DNA of 64,000 nt from Microplitis mediator (GCF_029852145.1 NC_079969.1:22932459-22996458), one strand, 5' to 3'. Numbered from the stretch's first letter, positions 1 to 13,700 are shown. Translations and numbers: made by a program. Notes: a model not told the origin generated them from the letters alone.

Positions 1-700
1 CGAATACGGCCCCAAAAATTGGTGGTCGAAATAAAATTGTAGAAATCGACGAAGCTAAATTTGGACGACGTAAATACAATCGGGGTCGAGTGATTGATGG
101 TATGTGGCTTTTTGGCGGAATCGATAGAGAGTCGAAGGAATTTTTTATTGAGCCGGTTCCAAATCGTTCTGCGGAAGTTCTTTTATCAATTATTAAAAGA
201 AAAATCCGCAGAGGAACGACAATCATATCTGACTGCTGGAAAGCGTATAATTGTTTAAAAGATGAAGGTAATATATTTGATAATGATTTACTCTCTTGCC
301 TTTTTACCTACTCTTTATTTCATTTTACTTTTTCATTCTTTTTTTCATTTTACTTTTTCTCCCTTCTCCTTATTTTACACTTACAAATTACATATGTATT
401 TTAAATAATTGTGTTTTATTTCATTCTATAGGATATCATCACTTGACCGTAAATCATTCTTATAATTTTGTGGATCCTGAAACTGGAGCTCATACGCAAA
501 ATATTGAGCGAACGTGGAGATCAGCAAGAGCGGTAATCCCAAAATATGGTCGTAATGAAGATCACATGTTCGGTTATATTGCTGAATTTATGTTTCGCGC
601 ACGATATTCGGATCACAGGGAAAGACTCCATGTTTTCTTTAATACGTTAAATCAATTCTACATTGATTTGAAAAAAAATCAAAATAGACTACCTCCTTGA
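1..700 (+). CDS. Merlin-type (ISXO2/IS1016-like) transposase, 5' end outside the window
   Basis: This is the catalytic part of a DDE transposase of the Merlin group, which moves DNA transposons by cut and paste. It reads in frame from base 3. Exon 1 ends at 267, an intron fills 268-431, and exon 2 runs from 432 to the TGA at 698-700. The joined codon is G267+GA432-433, giving D-E-G-Y-H-H across the junction. About 177 residues are visible. The three catalytic acidic residues appear in family context: D in V-E-I-D-E-A-K-F (48-50), D in S-D-C-W-K-A-Y (231-233) and E in N-I-E-R-T-W (506-508). G-G-I-D-R-E, Y-H-H-L-T-V-N-H and the C-terminal F-M-F-R-A-R are also family-like. The N-terminal part lies before base 1. 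No stop or frameshift interrupts the visible part, so this copy is probably young. It is transposon-encoded, not a host gene. Confidence 0.88.
268..431 (+). other. Intron in the Merlin transposase gene
   Basis: A 164-bp GT-AG intron starts GTAATA, right after the codons for D-E. It ends with a long T-rich tract and TCTATAG. Removing it restores the family sequence D-E-G-Y-H-H without a gap, whereas reading through reaches a stop after low-complexity codons. Because splicing restores a conserved motif, I am fairly sure of both junctions. Confidence 0.8.
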
Positions 701-1430
701 TTGTAAAAATTTGTCTTTTAAAAAAAAAAAAAAAATTATCAAATAAATTTGATTTTTAGGCTATCATTGATAATTTATTTCACATGTTGATTTAGTAAAA
801 AAAAATTGTAAATATATAATTATAGATAAGTATAAAAAAAATCAATTTTCAGTTTATTATACATAATTTGTTAAAAATATTCGTCATTAATTTTCAGTTT
901 ATTGTTCATAACTTTTTTTTCATGAAATATTTATGTTATATAATTATTCTTTAATTTTCCGTTAAATATTTCCGTTAAGAATTAATATTTAAATTAATAT
1001 TTTAGTTTATATTTTGTGATATTTTATACTTACATGTTTATAAATATAAAATATTTTAACTCAAATTTTCGATTTTTTAAATATTAATTGTTGTTTGTTT
1101 ATTTGTTAATTTTCAAAAAATTATAATAAATCGAAAAATGAACATTTTCAAAAACTTTTTTTTTTCAAATTATTCGATTTTGAATGAACTTTAAGAAAAA
1201 AAATTGAAGTTTCCAAAAAAAAAATTATTTAATGGAAATTTCGGGGTAAAACATGAAAAATGGTCATTTTTTGGATTTGTAAATTGAAATTACGCTAGAA
1301 AATAATGACTTATACAGATTTATTAATAAAGATTCTTCAATGCGCCAAAAAATAGAATATTTTGAAAAAAAAAAACGTCTCAATAACTCAATTTTTCGAT
1401 TTTTTATAGCCAAAAATAGGTGGAGCCGCT
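701..1430. other. AT-rich 3' flank, probably the rest of the Merlin element
   Basis: This stretch is very AT-rich, with A and T homopolymer runs and no coding potential. It probably holds the 3' untranslated part and the right terminal inverted repeat of the transposon. The composition changes near 1410-1430, at GGTGGAGCCGC, which is a plausible element end. The left terminus is outside the window, so the repeat cannot be paired. Confidence 0.4.
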
Positions 1431-4400
1431 ATTCTAAACAATTACCGAAATCCTTCTAAAAAGCATTAACATTCAACTTCAAAACGTGAGCATCTATCAA
1501 ATATACGATTTTATAACATTAAATTGATCAAAATAATGCTACGCTTATTTTAATTTTCAATTTTCACTGCGGAATGTTGAAAAGGCTTTACTATTTAATG
1601 GTATATTGAGATGCCTTAGCTGTATAGTACACAAAAGTTAGTTTAGTGAAACTTGGATTCTACGAAATTGCGCTAAAGGTACAGTTCAGTGTTGTAGTTT
1701 ATTGGAGAGCAATTGGGATGAGGTTACCGTGAGTATTGAATAGAGAAAACTGCAGAATAAAGTCAGATCCAGGCCAGCTGTTGTTTCACAGCGTCATTGT
1801 GTGCTGCAAAGATAAATACCTCGTTGGACTATTGTGTGTTATCTATTTACTAACCAAAAGTATTGAAGACATTTGTCTTAGCATGGCAGTTCACATATTA
1901 TAAACAAATAAATGGTGGAAAGTTTACTAACATATATACTATATACTGAATTTAGGTGGGGAAATATCAGAATTTAATATTAGTTGAATGTCAGCTTATC
2001 CAATTTAGATCGCAGAGAAATTGCTTTTCCAGATAGCGAGGTAGCTGAGTAAGGTGTAACGTGATCGATACGCCGAGTGAACTTTGTCAGGTTTGACAAA
2101 CTGATTGCACCTCAGGGGCACTAACGTAACTCTGATGTCAGCGCATTGTTATTCCACGGTGGTTCCATGTCTACAGGTCTTTGTTAGTAGGTATAGAGTT
2201 TCTCGACGATAGGTCAAGCTTGTCAAAACCACGAGTAGAGGAAAACATGCTGTACAGAACAGCAAGCTCGGTTATCTGTGAGGTAGTTGTAATCATGACA
2301 TGGTGAGATGTTGGCAAACCTACCTAGGAACGCGAAACATCCAAGTCTCGGGTCACTATCATTACCACGAGGAACCACGAGACCAACTGGTGTGCAATAT
2401 CATCGGCATCTGTCCCAAATCTCTCTCACTGCGGGAGCATTTGGGGTGAATGTCTGTGACGGGAATCGATCATTCGATTAGACAGTGAAAGGACTTTGAA
2501 ATAACTCAGATTCTAATCTCATCATCAGACTGAGACATTAATGATCTGATCTCTCGGCTTTTCCTCTTGAAGTGATTTTCATTGATGGTTTTATACCCGG
2601 ATGATCAAAGCTAACTTTCCAGCAATCATAGTAATAACATTTTGTGGTTACACAGAGTATAATACATATATATAACCTTTTAACGTAAATATTTTTCGGT
2701 GGCCACTTACGAACTCAGCCTATTTTATGAAACTACTTCTATAAGAATATAAATAACAATTTACAGATGATGAAATTATAGGGGTTTAAGTATCGTAGTG
2801 GCCAAAAGGTAACATCGAAAAAGCCATATATAGATAAATCAAGAGGGATCGACATTTAGCTGTAGACATTTTTTCTTAAGGGTGGAGTGACCCTTGAGTC
2901 ATTGTGAGGGACATTTCCGTCAGCTGAAAACAAAGATTGAACTTCGATAGTAGATGATTCAATTAGCTGTTGTCTTCAGGGTATTTCTGAGTCACTCGGT
3001 ATCAATAAATTCTTAATATTCATAAACTTGAACCCTTACTGATTGGTAAAATTTGATATTAATAATGAATAACTCAATTCATCGAGGAGTCTAGGTGATC
3101 TTGGTACTAAAACTTCACCCACTTACGATTCAATCGTTCACATTGACCTGCTTACTTTCTCATGTCTTGCTTCATCTTAAAGACTATGTAACAGTCTCGC
3201 ATCGATCGATATTAATTTTTCATTAGTTTCAAAAATTAATTTATCATAACCTACAATTAATACCAGGCGTTTAAAAATAACCAAATTGAATAGAAAGTGA
3301 TATTTTAGATTTTAGTATGGATTTGTATATAATAAAATTAGCACCAAAAAATAAAATCGACAAATACTGTATCAATCTAAAGGCAACAAAAAAAACAGCA
3401 GTCTTGCTTTGGGATAAATTGTTGAGGCGCATCTGAAAAGAGCGATATGATATCCACGAAGTCAACGATGCTTGAAAAACATTTCAAAGGAGCTCAAATC
3501 CAGATACTGCCTGCAGCCGGGTTATGAGTGTTTCGTAGATTATTGTAGCGGAAGAATCGCGAGGATGATCACGAGCATTCTGTGTTTTCATCAATAATTC
3601 GATCGAGTTATTTCAATAGGAGTGGTCTATTTTATCGAATATAGTAGTAGAAGAGCGTTTTGTTTTACACTTTTATAAATTTATAAAAAATTCTTACGAT
3701 TTAAGCGAAAAACATCAAATATCTGTTGAGATTATAAAGTCAAACAAGTTTTATAAAACAAGCTTGTATTTGTATTCACGGAACCGTTTGTAATTTCTTT
3801 ATATAACTTTTTAATCACATAACATAACGGTACACCTCACTCGCTTCTAGCCCATCAATTGACTATTCACCACCTTGTTTTATACAAAAAGCTTTCGCTT
3901 TGCGTCATAGTGAAATAAATTTGAAATACCATTGGCTTGGACAGACTCAGACGAAGAGCAATGAAATATAGAACACTAAAATTCGACGCAAAAAGTAAAC
4001 GGAAAACATCTCGTTCTAGAAATACGAGAAGAGCGATCATTTTTTTTTCTTTTTTTTCAGAAAAAGAAGGTTATTCACATCGTTACAAATCTATAGAAAC
4101 AGTCTAAGTCGTTTGACCCTGACGTTGACTCTTCGTTTCAAACCAACATGCTGTACACCGATTTGCCTTTTTTAATAATTTATGTTCCTAAGATACAAAT
4201 GCGACATACATGCGTATTCTTTTTGACCCTTGTGGTTTTATACATCGTCGAATAGAGGGTATGGAATGAATGTATATCGTTCGGTGAACTAAAATAAAAA
4301 TCCACCGGTTGCTTTTCATTTCCTTCGAGAGACTTATGATATCCCGAATGCTGTTTCCAACGAGTTGTTTGTCAGAACTTTTTCTTTAGTCTTATTGGCT

Positions 4401-5129
4401 ATTATTTTTTATGCCCAATTTTGTTAAATTTTACCACAAATTCAAACGTTTTATGAATTTTTTTAATTAAATCACTGGAATGTCTCAGCCCTTTTTCAAC
4501 ACACAGTAATAACTTTAAGTAATTCGAAGAAGACTTTTTTTATTCATTCTTATAATATATAAACCTTGTATATATTTATGAACATATTCAATTTTTTATC
4601 ACCCATAAAAAAAATTTTATACAATAAAATATTAAAATTATTAAAAAAGCTTCATTTATCTACGCAAGATGATTTAATAAAATTATTCAGATAAAGTCAA
4701 GCTGTTTTATTTCATTTTCTTCATGCTATAAAGCATTTACAATGCGGTGATCGGAAGGGAGATGAAAGTAAGTATAAGCAAAAGACATAAATCGTTGCCA
4801 GAGAGACAAGAGAAAGTGATTCATCATAAATGGGAAAAACTCATCGTTTCTTCTGAAACGAAAGAAACATTTTTATAGAAATGAAACAGGCCACATCTTC
4901 ACAACTGCTGATGTCAGAAAGATCATATTTTCATATGTTATATAATACTGATGTTCTGTTACTGAAAAAGAAAAAAATATCCTTGTTCCATAATGGCCGA
5001 CTGAACTTTATTCCGTGTAATCAGGATACACGGTAGGATCTTTCATCAAATAGTACGTTTTGATATAAAATTGAACGCCAGATTACTATTTCTCTTCAAC
5101 AGGATGCAGAATAAGTGTTTCTTAAACAT
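1431..5129. other. Non-coding stretch, partly of mixed composition
   Basis: No supported gene lies here. Bases 1550-3000 are less AT-rich than the surroundings and look like unique sequence. They include an inverted repeat, TTTGTCA at 2083-2089 with TGACAAA at 2094-2100, whose TGTCA cores resemble TALE homeodomain (Meis/Exd) sites. Bases 3000-5129 are plain AT-rich DNA. The short open frames are not protein-like. Confidence 0.5.
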
Positions 5130-5372
5130 TTAATCATGGAGAAGAATTAGTATATCAGTAGTCTTGTGCGGATCCACAATATAATTGAATGAACCTTTTT
5201 CAGTTGGAATCAACTTATCAATAGTGAATGCAGTGTTTATCTCAAAATATGTTATTTTCATTAGCACTGTCTGTGCGGTGGTTTTTCTAAAATCAATCTT
5301 CAGTTTTCTCGCTGGCAAATAATCAAAAACATCGTTAGAGTTGTGCACAGTAGTCATAACAATGACAAGTAC
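5130..5372 (-). CDS. Possible terminal coding exon, product unknown
   Basis: On the minus strand an acceptor-like TGTAATTTTCAG (CAG at 5375-5373) is followed by an open frame of 80 codons ending in TAA at 5130-5132. The peptide starts V-L-V-I-V-M-T-T-V-H-N and continues with a balanced mix of residues, for example D-Y-L-P-A-R-K-L-K-I-D-F. It lacks the F/L/S/K low-complexity bias of chance frames nearby. If spliced, the first five residues could finish a signal peptide; otherwise the ATG at 5357 could be the start. I do not recognise the family and found no matching upstream exon. Chance is still quite possible at this length. It lies downstream of, and on the same strand as, the recursive-splice-like site at 15770. 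Confidence 0.2.
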   Translation of the reverse strand, partial: VLVIVMTTVHNSNDVFDYLPARKLKIDFRKTTAQTVLMKITYFEINTAFTIDKLIPTEKGSFNYIVDPHKTTDILILLHD

Positions 5373-8300
5373 CTGAAAATTACATTGTAGGATACCAACT
5401 GTTGATAAAACACTATTTGTAATATGGTTTCATACTAGAATGTGAATTTTCCGAAAGATAATGAAAATAAATAATCAATTTCATAATCTATTTTTTATTT
5501 CAAATAATAAGCGCATTTTACATAAAAAAGTTTGCTAGTGTTAACTGAAGTAAAAGTTCAACATGTGGAAAACTTTCACTTTATCATCTTACTTTGTGTT
5601 ACAGCTTTTCAAAAGTATTTTTAAGTCTTAACCATAAGCATACAAAATATCATTTTTATATTTTCACTTTTCTTGTACAATCGATAACGAGCGAACAAAT
5701 ATTTGTTTTAAAAAGTTTTTCCGCAAGGATCCCCGTAAAATATTCTTTCTTTTGCGTATTTGTTTGAGTATACGATCATGTCCAGCCATTCAATAACTTA
5801 ATCAACTTTGTAGAAGATTTCGATGTTGAGCAGAAAGTACTTTTTATCTTTTAACTATTGTAGAAAGATCAAGTTTGTATGTATTCATAAGATTTTAGAT
5901 GTGCTTGGGTGATACGTTTCCATTTTATGAGTTTTTCGCTTAACCCAATGCATCATGGGTATTAGAATTCCAAAAGCTTTTTGGACCCTAACGAAAGCAT
6001 CAAAAGAGCGAATAACTTGGGGAAAGAAAAAGATCTTAGCTTCGTTTATGGTAACAAGGAATCGGAATAAGTGCTTGCTTTTTCGGACCAGTTGAACGCA
6101 ATAGTCGTAACCAAGTACCCATGCTAGATTACCATAGTTTTAGTAATTCTTGGAGAAAAGTCATCAAGTGTTATGATCCTCGAAATTTAGGAAATACTTC
6201 TGCTAAAATAAATTCTTAAGTTCGAGAAAACATAAAAAACTTTATTAATTATAGGAGTTTACAATTACATGCCACCATTTTTAGAAAAATTAATCCACTT
6301 ATTTACTGAACAGATTTTAAATTAAATTAGAAATTCCGTAATAACGAACATACATTATTTTTGGAATGAACATGGAAAGCAAAGAAATTCTATTATTTTC
6401 CAACATACACTAGCAACAGTATAGTGATACAAAACTAAACTTATATTTACAATACAGACACTTTTGAGTTTGTCAGTTTATATGATATTAAACAATTATC
6501 CGAAGAAAACAGTTGAACGATTCATTTACATTCAACAAAAATTTAAAAATCTATAAATGTATCTGTACTTGCATAATATATGGAAGGAACAGTTTTATTG
6601 TTCATAAGTCATAAAACCGTTTCGTGTGAATATTGCATGTTTCTCTTTTTGTTCAAAGTCCGTCTACATATATATGAGAATAATACTCAGAAATAGCTTG
6701 TAGGTAGTACGCGTGTCTGGTAAAGGAAGCAAAGTGTGCAAGCACAAGTAGAATAAATAGTAATCCAACCCCTTATTAAATTCAAATTAGTTAGGGCCAC
6801 CTTTAACAACCGACGCTGTCGGTCGAGGGCATATGCCGTTGCACGTAACCCTCTCGTCTCTTCTCACTGTTGGCATCAACTATAATCCATCATCTTTATG
6901 ACGGTTTTAACATCACGCGTTAAAGATCCTTGGTTGACATACTCAACGATCTGATAATTGCATAGAGTCACACCTTGAATATGTATAAACTGATTTTGTT
7001 TACAACATTTTTTTATTTAATATTATTAACGCTTGTGATATTTATCGTAGACACGATCCAATCAAAACCGGCGAAGTATTATTTATATTTGTTGTGTCAT
7101 CAATGAACTTTCGGTAATGAAAGCTTTCAGATCTCTGACTTATGGTGAACTTGTGAAGAGTGAGAGTGACACAGAAAACAAACATAGAGATTGAACCTGA
7201 ACAAACGTTGGACAGGCTCTGAGACCTTGATTGTTTACCGCGGAGCTCTTGAATGCTTTGGCACCCTCTGTGTGACATCTCCTTCCGTCTTCCGATACTT
7301 TTCGATTGTATCGATAAATACGAGAGGCGCAAATACTCAACTGGCACGAGTCCCACTGGGATTTCATCCTTTTCTTTCCTCTTTTCTTCAACAGTTTCAT
7401 TTCTCTTTTAGAGTATCACAAAGGGGGATAAAAAGTTTAAAAATAAATCAGAACGACACACTAATTCTCCTGGATAGAAAAGGCTATTTTACAAAAAACT
7501 TGTTTCGAATCTCCACACTTTTTTTTTAGTTTCATTGTTCTAAAGCTATTCTCTTGAACGCACATAAATGGAGAGCAAAAGCATATCCCGTCTATGTTCC
7601 CTTGAGTATGAGCAAAAGGGAGGATTCACGGATGCTTCGGCAACCCCCCGGCCATCTTTATTCCAGGACGGACAGGTCGAGAGGGTAGGCATCGGACCGT
7701 GGTAACTGGAAGCTCTAGAGGGAGCCGTTAAACCCAGTCCCGGGCCGTTCAGCTCGCGCTAACGCGTTTTCTCCTTCTGATATATACATGTTATACCATC
7801 GGCTTCTATTTCATCCCTTCAGCTCCTTCTTCTTCGTCGTCTTCTTCTTCTTTCTTTTCTCGCTTTTCTGTACCAATGTGATCATCCCGACATCCCTTAT
7901 TTTTTTTTAAACAACGTCAAATAAAACCGAAAATGGGATAATGGAAGTTTGCTCAAGAGATGCACGATTCCTCTTTTTCGTTGGTTTATACTTTCATTTT
8001 ATTTCAACCAGGAGTACCTTCATAATCGGTGACTAAACGGTAGAAATAAGATATTTAACCTGCTAAGGTTTTATCTAAATAGTCCGGAAAATAGTTCAGA
8101 CTAGTAAGTCTTAGCGTAAACTTCTAGAGTACCTGTATACATATATTTTCTTGATATTTCAATCGTGAAAGAAAATAAAAATGTTCTTGAAGTCATCGAA
8201 AAGGGAAGAGAAGGGATACAGAGTTTAGTTACTGAAATCTTATCGGTCTAAGAGAAAGAGAGAGGATGAAACGGGAAATCCCGTCGCTTAGAAACCCCGG

Positions 8301-9800
8301 AAACTTTGGTCGGTCCTGAGTGCAAAAGCTAGAGCTACTGTAGATCAGCCCCTTGATGTTGGAAACGCGCAAGCTTTCGCGATACATCAAGCCAGTTATC
8401 ACTGGAATGAGATCATTTATTGCATTAAGTCAGTCGTGGGGGTGGCAAACGGAAAACTGGGGTTCGTTGGTATTGGAACTCGTAGATAAGAGTCACAGAA
8501 ACCCTCAGTATCCGTTCTTCTCTCATTCTCTAACACCTACTTCTACTGTTACTGCTTCTACTCAGTTATTTTTTTTCTTCCACGCGTACTCCAGAAATTC
8601 AGTTCTGTTTTCACAAGAAAGAACACCCGAGGCTGTAGATCCTTGGTACCTGTAGAATTCTCTGAGCTTAATTGCTAGTATTTATCAAACGTCGAAATAA
8701 ATAAGCTGCTTACACTTCTTCGACGGGGTGTATGCCACTTGAGAGAACGCTTATTCAGCTATACAGTAATAAGTACGTCAGACATGAACGTTTATTAATG
8801 CTAACAGTCTACCTCTAAATAAAAATATGATACAATTAATACAGCTAAGATTTCATCATACAATTATAAATTGTGAACAGAATTATTTTTACTCTGTCCT
8901 TTTTAGAAATATCTCTCACTGTAATTTTGATGACAATATTTGTTACTGATACAAATCTATGTTTTATTATACATGGAAATTATAGATAACTTGAGAAGTT
9001 GTTACGTCTCAGACTAGTATAATTTTATTCAATCCTTTATTCAACATAATAATTATAAATACAGACTAGATGAATCTATTTTCTGGTTGAATACAATTTA
9101 TACTTTCGAATATTCTATTTCATTGGCTGCGCATTCGATTTAATAGTAACCATTATTGATAGTAACAATGACAAAATATAGCTTCATTACAAATATCTAT
9201 GTTGCTATATTGTATTATTAATTAAAGTTAAATTCAGCATTATGAACATTACTGAATTGTAGAATTATAAATACTAAATTACATTGAGTAATTTTACAAA
9301 ATAATGAATAAAAATAAAGTTAAAACTATATGAGGTAACAATAGTAAAAAAACGTATTTTCGTTTTTAGAATTTTTCTGTTCGTAAATATAACTAACAGC
9401 CGCAAGGACATAAATCTAAATGTGGTAGAAACCGTCTGTACTTTTTCTCTTGTAATCGAAATCGTTGCGTCCAGCCCTTCCTATCAGGTTTGTCGCACTT
9501 CCGAGTAGACAGTAGGGTGTTTTTTAGGCCTATCCCTCACATTCTGACCGGCGTACACACTTTTTTATATTTAACCTCGAAAGAGTGGGAAATTGGTAAT
9601 TTTCATCACGCTGCTTCATTTTCATCTTCCAAAGAGCACTATTCGTCACCCTTCATTGTTATCTCTTGTCCCATCTTGTGCATAATTTATTTTCATATAA
9701 ATATCAACTTTTTTTAAAAATAAATACAGTTAATAAATTAAATTAAGAAAATAATTTATAATTTAAATTATTGCTACAATAGTTCACTCATGATTTATTA
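5373..9800. other. Non-coding stretch with regulatory-looking islands
   Basis: No supported gene. Bases 5900-6130, 6780-6920, 7590-7790 and 8250-8520 have mixed composition unlike the AT-rich DNA around them and may be conserved elements. The island at 6780-6920 carries a small hairpin, ACCGAC-GCT-GTCGGT (6809-6823), and a Hox-like TTTATGACG. Bases 8700-9400 are featureless AT-rich DNA. An open frame at 8353-8655 has no family-like sequence. Confidence 0.45.
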
Positions 9801-9829
9801 CAGAAAAAAAATTTTCAAGTACAGAAGGA

Positions 9830-10020
9830 AAAAATGGCAGATGTTATTGGATGGTTGCACTTATTTAGAATCTCCCGAGTCGGCAAAAACAAGTCTCATT
9901 GCAGACTAACGTATAGTCTTCAGGGCAATAAGCAGAGTTTGCTGAAGAAGCACGTTTTGCCCTGGGCTTTTATCGAGCTTTTCTACCATGAGTGACTGAC
10001 ACAGTGCAAATACTATGCTC
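9830..10020. other. Mixed-composition island, possible conserved non-coding element
   Basis: This block of balanced base composition sits in AT-rich DNA. It has no open frame of note and no terminal repeats. It may be a regulatory element. Composition is the only evidence. Confidence 0.25.
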
Positions 10021-10319
10021 GATTAGCAAGAGGAACTACAAAGTATTTTCAAATAATGAAGAGGATGAATAAGTAAACATACATTTGTACATAAATCACG
10101 ATAAAGGGAAGAAAGTTATGCAAAATAAAAAACAAAATGAATAATAATAATAAATAACTTCATACATACTTTAAAAATATATTTCATTTGAATAAAAAGT
10201 CGGTCTCTCAGGGGTATGATCCCTTTAATTTCAATTTTAAGTACAATAATATGAAATAGGGATGATACTACGTTAATTACAACGAGGAGTTTATTTATTT
10301 AATTTTTTTATTTTAGTAA

Positions 10320-10560
10320 ACGAAAAGAAAAGCTAACGGCACCTGGGGCTTGATAAAACCTTTGGGATTTTCGTCGGTCGAGGTGCGGGAGTTGTGGCGC
10401 CCAACTAATTCGCTTGAATTTTGATTTTCAATAAGGGAGCCGGTGAGATGCGTTGGGATTTAGCTTCCACGTACAGCTGTACCAAGTGGGGTTTGAATAT
10501 GCATGATGCATGGGCATTAAAGCACCCCGACCACTTTCCCTTCTGTCGTTCTCTCTATTC
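10320..10560. promoter_or_regulatory. Candidate enhancer / conserved non-coding element
   Basis: This GC-richer island is packed with motif-like words: a perfect 12-bp palindrome GTACAGCTGTAC (10471-10482) with a CAGCTG E-box at its centre, CCAAGTGG close by, and ATATGCATGATGCATG around 10497-10512, which resembles overlapping POU/octamer sites. A CTAATT homeodomain core lies near 10404. The open frames across it are low quality. The regulatory role is inferred from motif density alone. Confidence 0.35.
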
Positions 10561-10750
10561 TCTATCTTTGTTACACGCACGCATACATATAAATACAGAC
10601 ATTTGCTTAGTTCCTCTCACTTTAACTACATCTCTTTTGCTATATGTTGGTCCCGCGGCTGGCAATCCCGCGTACCCATCATCCTCGTATGTAAATAACC
10701 GCTGCCGCAGGTTCTGTCTGTGCAGAGAGCTTCTATAATTGCGATATTTT

Positions 10751-13700
10751 TAACATACGTACTGTAAAGTGTTAATGCTTTAGTCCTAAAGCTCTTCGTC
10801 TTTTAAAGAGCCCAAAGTAAATCCACGAATATATCAACCAAATCCTTTTGAAGTTTTACTGTATCAACTACATTTTAAAAATAACTGAAATTCTGTGTAA
10901 ATTAATTAAACCATCGCTAATTATAATGTCAGTTATATAATAATTACTACAGTTAATTCAATTATCGGCAATATTATGAAGAAAAAGACACGAAAATTTC
11001 ATAGGAAATCTTCACTGTCCATTCAAAAATTTATGAATTACTGGAAATGGACAATTGTAATTTACTGGTAAAAGCGATACTACCGTCGAATATTTTACAT
11101 CTGCTTGTATCTTGTAAGTTTTTTACGACTTTTGATGTTAAAAACTTACACGAATATTTTTTTCGTGCCGTTCATTTATAAGATTAGATAATTTTATTGA
11201 TACGCTACAAATTAATAATCTCGAAATTTGTATAAGTATTGTGGTAAGTTAAACAAACAGTTGCGTGCAAATAAATATGTGATAACGTGATACAAAGGGC
11301 AGACAAACCCTTTGTCAGAAAATAATAGACTTATTCACGATTATAATGAGAAGTAAAAAAACAAATTAAAAATGGAAAATAAAAAAAAAATAGTAAAAAA
11401 AGTAAATGAATGGAAGGGCCATTTTATACCGGGAACAATCGTTATGGTTCTCGTAAACGATTCGCAATTTAAAGTTAAATCCGAAAAAAAACATATAATT
11501 GGCTTTAGAAACGAACTATAAGCTGGTGCAATGCAAATGGTTCTTTATCACGCCATATAAATCACCAGCTTGTATTGGACTTTGACTGTTAGCGACTTCT
11601 TCGGTACTAAACGAAAAAAATATAATGAGAAATGGGTGTTATCATTTAATCGTTGTATTTTTTTAAACTTTTTTATTTTTTTCTTTTATTGTAAATAAAC
11701 GTCATAGATAAAAATCATTGATGCTATAAACATCTTTGCTGAACTATAAAATATTTTTACGATAATCTAAACTGAAGTTAAAAAATAGTATATTTCTTAG
11801 AGCAGTTGCTGCGATTGCAATTTGTTTTAGTGGTCAAATATTGGCATTTTATGTTCAACGATATATTTTTATACACTACAATCATAAGTCACGTTTCTCA
11901 TTTGAGTTAAAGTATTTTCGTGGACTATAAAATATTTTTTACAGCTAAAATTAGATTGCGACTCTTGAGACTGAATTATTTTCATCCGTTTCTTTTTTTT
12001 AACTTGACAATTTTTTCGTGTTTTTACTTAGTGACTATATATCACACTATGCTTACAATCTTTCCGAGAGCAATCTTATTAATTGAAACACTCTCACTAT
12101 AGTACAGGCACTTATTTTTTTAATAATAACACGTCTTTGCATCTAAAAATTAATGTGCTAATGCATTCTAAAAATTAAAGTTCCTAAGTCAACGAACTGT
12201 AAACTACAAAAATGGAAAAATGCAATAGTGACTAAATCAGATTCTGTATTTGTGAATCGTTTGGAATAACATAATGACACTTATGAAAAGAAACATTGGT
12301 CGGTTGCGAATAACGCTGTGTTATCTACATGTGGCGCAGGATTACTGTTTATTGTACAGCAAGGATGCATTTGGGATCTGCAGATATTTTGGAGCAGATA
12401 ACAAAGATGAAGACCCCTGATGGAATCTTTTTGATATCAAAAGACAAAGTTCAAACAATTGTAATTAATCAAAAAAATAAGCAATCAGTCACTTTATTAA
12501 TAATATGCAGTAATTAAATAGAGGTTTACAATATGACAAAATATATAGCTAACGTACTGTACATGAATATTATGAATGAATATGATTATTATGAACACTG
12601 TATATTGAAGTAGTGGTCGTCACAATTGTCAGAAGAACACTGATGAGTCCGAGTGTCTCTGCTGGGCCCTTGAGTTCAGAGGTCACACAAAAAGGTCATA
12701 AAACTCTACTTTCGGTAACTCTAGTCACTCTGTATCGTTGCATTTCTCCAACAGGAACAGGTGTTTTGTTGCCATCAAAAATTTTTTCGATAATACTTTA
12801 GGTTTCGATAGCAAACGTAAATTTTTTTCATCAAACTCTATTTGTAATGTAACCGTCTGTATAAAGAATTGTAGATCTTGAAATAGGGTAGAGTTACCAT
12901 TTCTAGCCACTTCAGGGCCAGCTTCGGATGCTTCAGAAATTCAAATTAAATAATTCGTAAAAGACGTAATGAGATAATCAATTTTTCAAATGTATACAAA
13001 GATACTTTTATGACACTGTCACAATGGAAATTTCATTTTATACTTTTTCATTAATTAAAATGAAGTATTAAACCGCCAAATATGAAACAGTGGCCACGAA
13101 TGGTACTTCTATCCTACACCTAAGAACGACATTTGTAATTTCTGATTCAAAACGAGTTTATACACCTATAGACAGTTTTCCAACTGACATGTTTCGGAAA
13201 CTTTTGACAGGTCGTATCGGAGTAATTATAAATTTTCATGCTCTTGTGTTTCCCTATATTCCTAATTTATCGGTCGACTAATTGGATAAGTATCGATTCC
13301 CTAATAGCATGTTGGATTGAAATACTTCAACTCCCTAAATAGTTTAGTTACCTACGTACTATATAATTATATCTAAAAGTGAAAATAGAAAACCGAAAAC
13401 AGATAGATGTTAGTGATTAATGAATTAATGTATTAATAAATACCCGTATAAGAATGATTCGAGGAGTGAAAAGAAAGCATGAGACAAGTCAAGCCGATAA
13501 ATGTCGTAGTAAGGGTAAAAGATGGTAAGAAATGAAAAAGCGCAATTTTATTAAGCGATAAACTGTAGGGGCTAAGGCAATAACGTGCTTGAGACTCTCA
13601 CGAAGGTCGTGAAGAAGGAACAAAGCCGAAGAGAGAAACGAACAAAAGACGGCTTGAGTTATAAGGGTGAAATAAAAAAAATAAGACACATGCACAAGAA

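Noticed and set aside
12640..12700. Hammerhead ribozyme-like CTGATGAGTCC
   Set aside because: The CTGATGA box and a start of stem II are present, but the required GAAA box after stem II is missing and no flanking stems I and III can be drawn.
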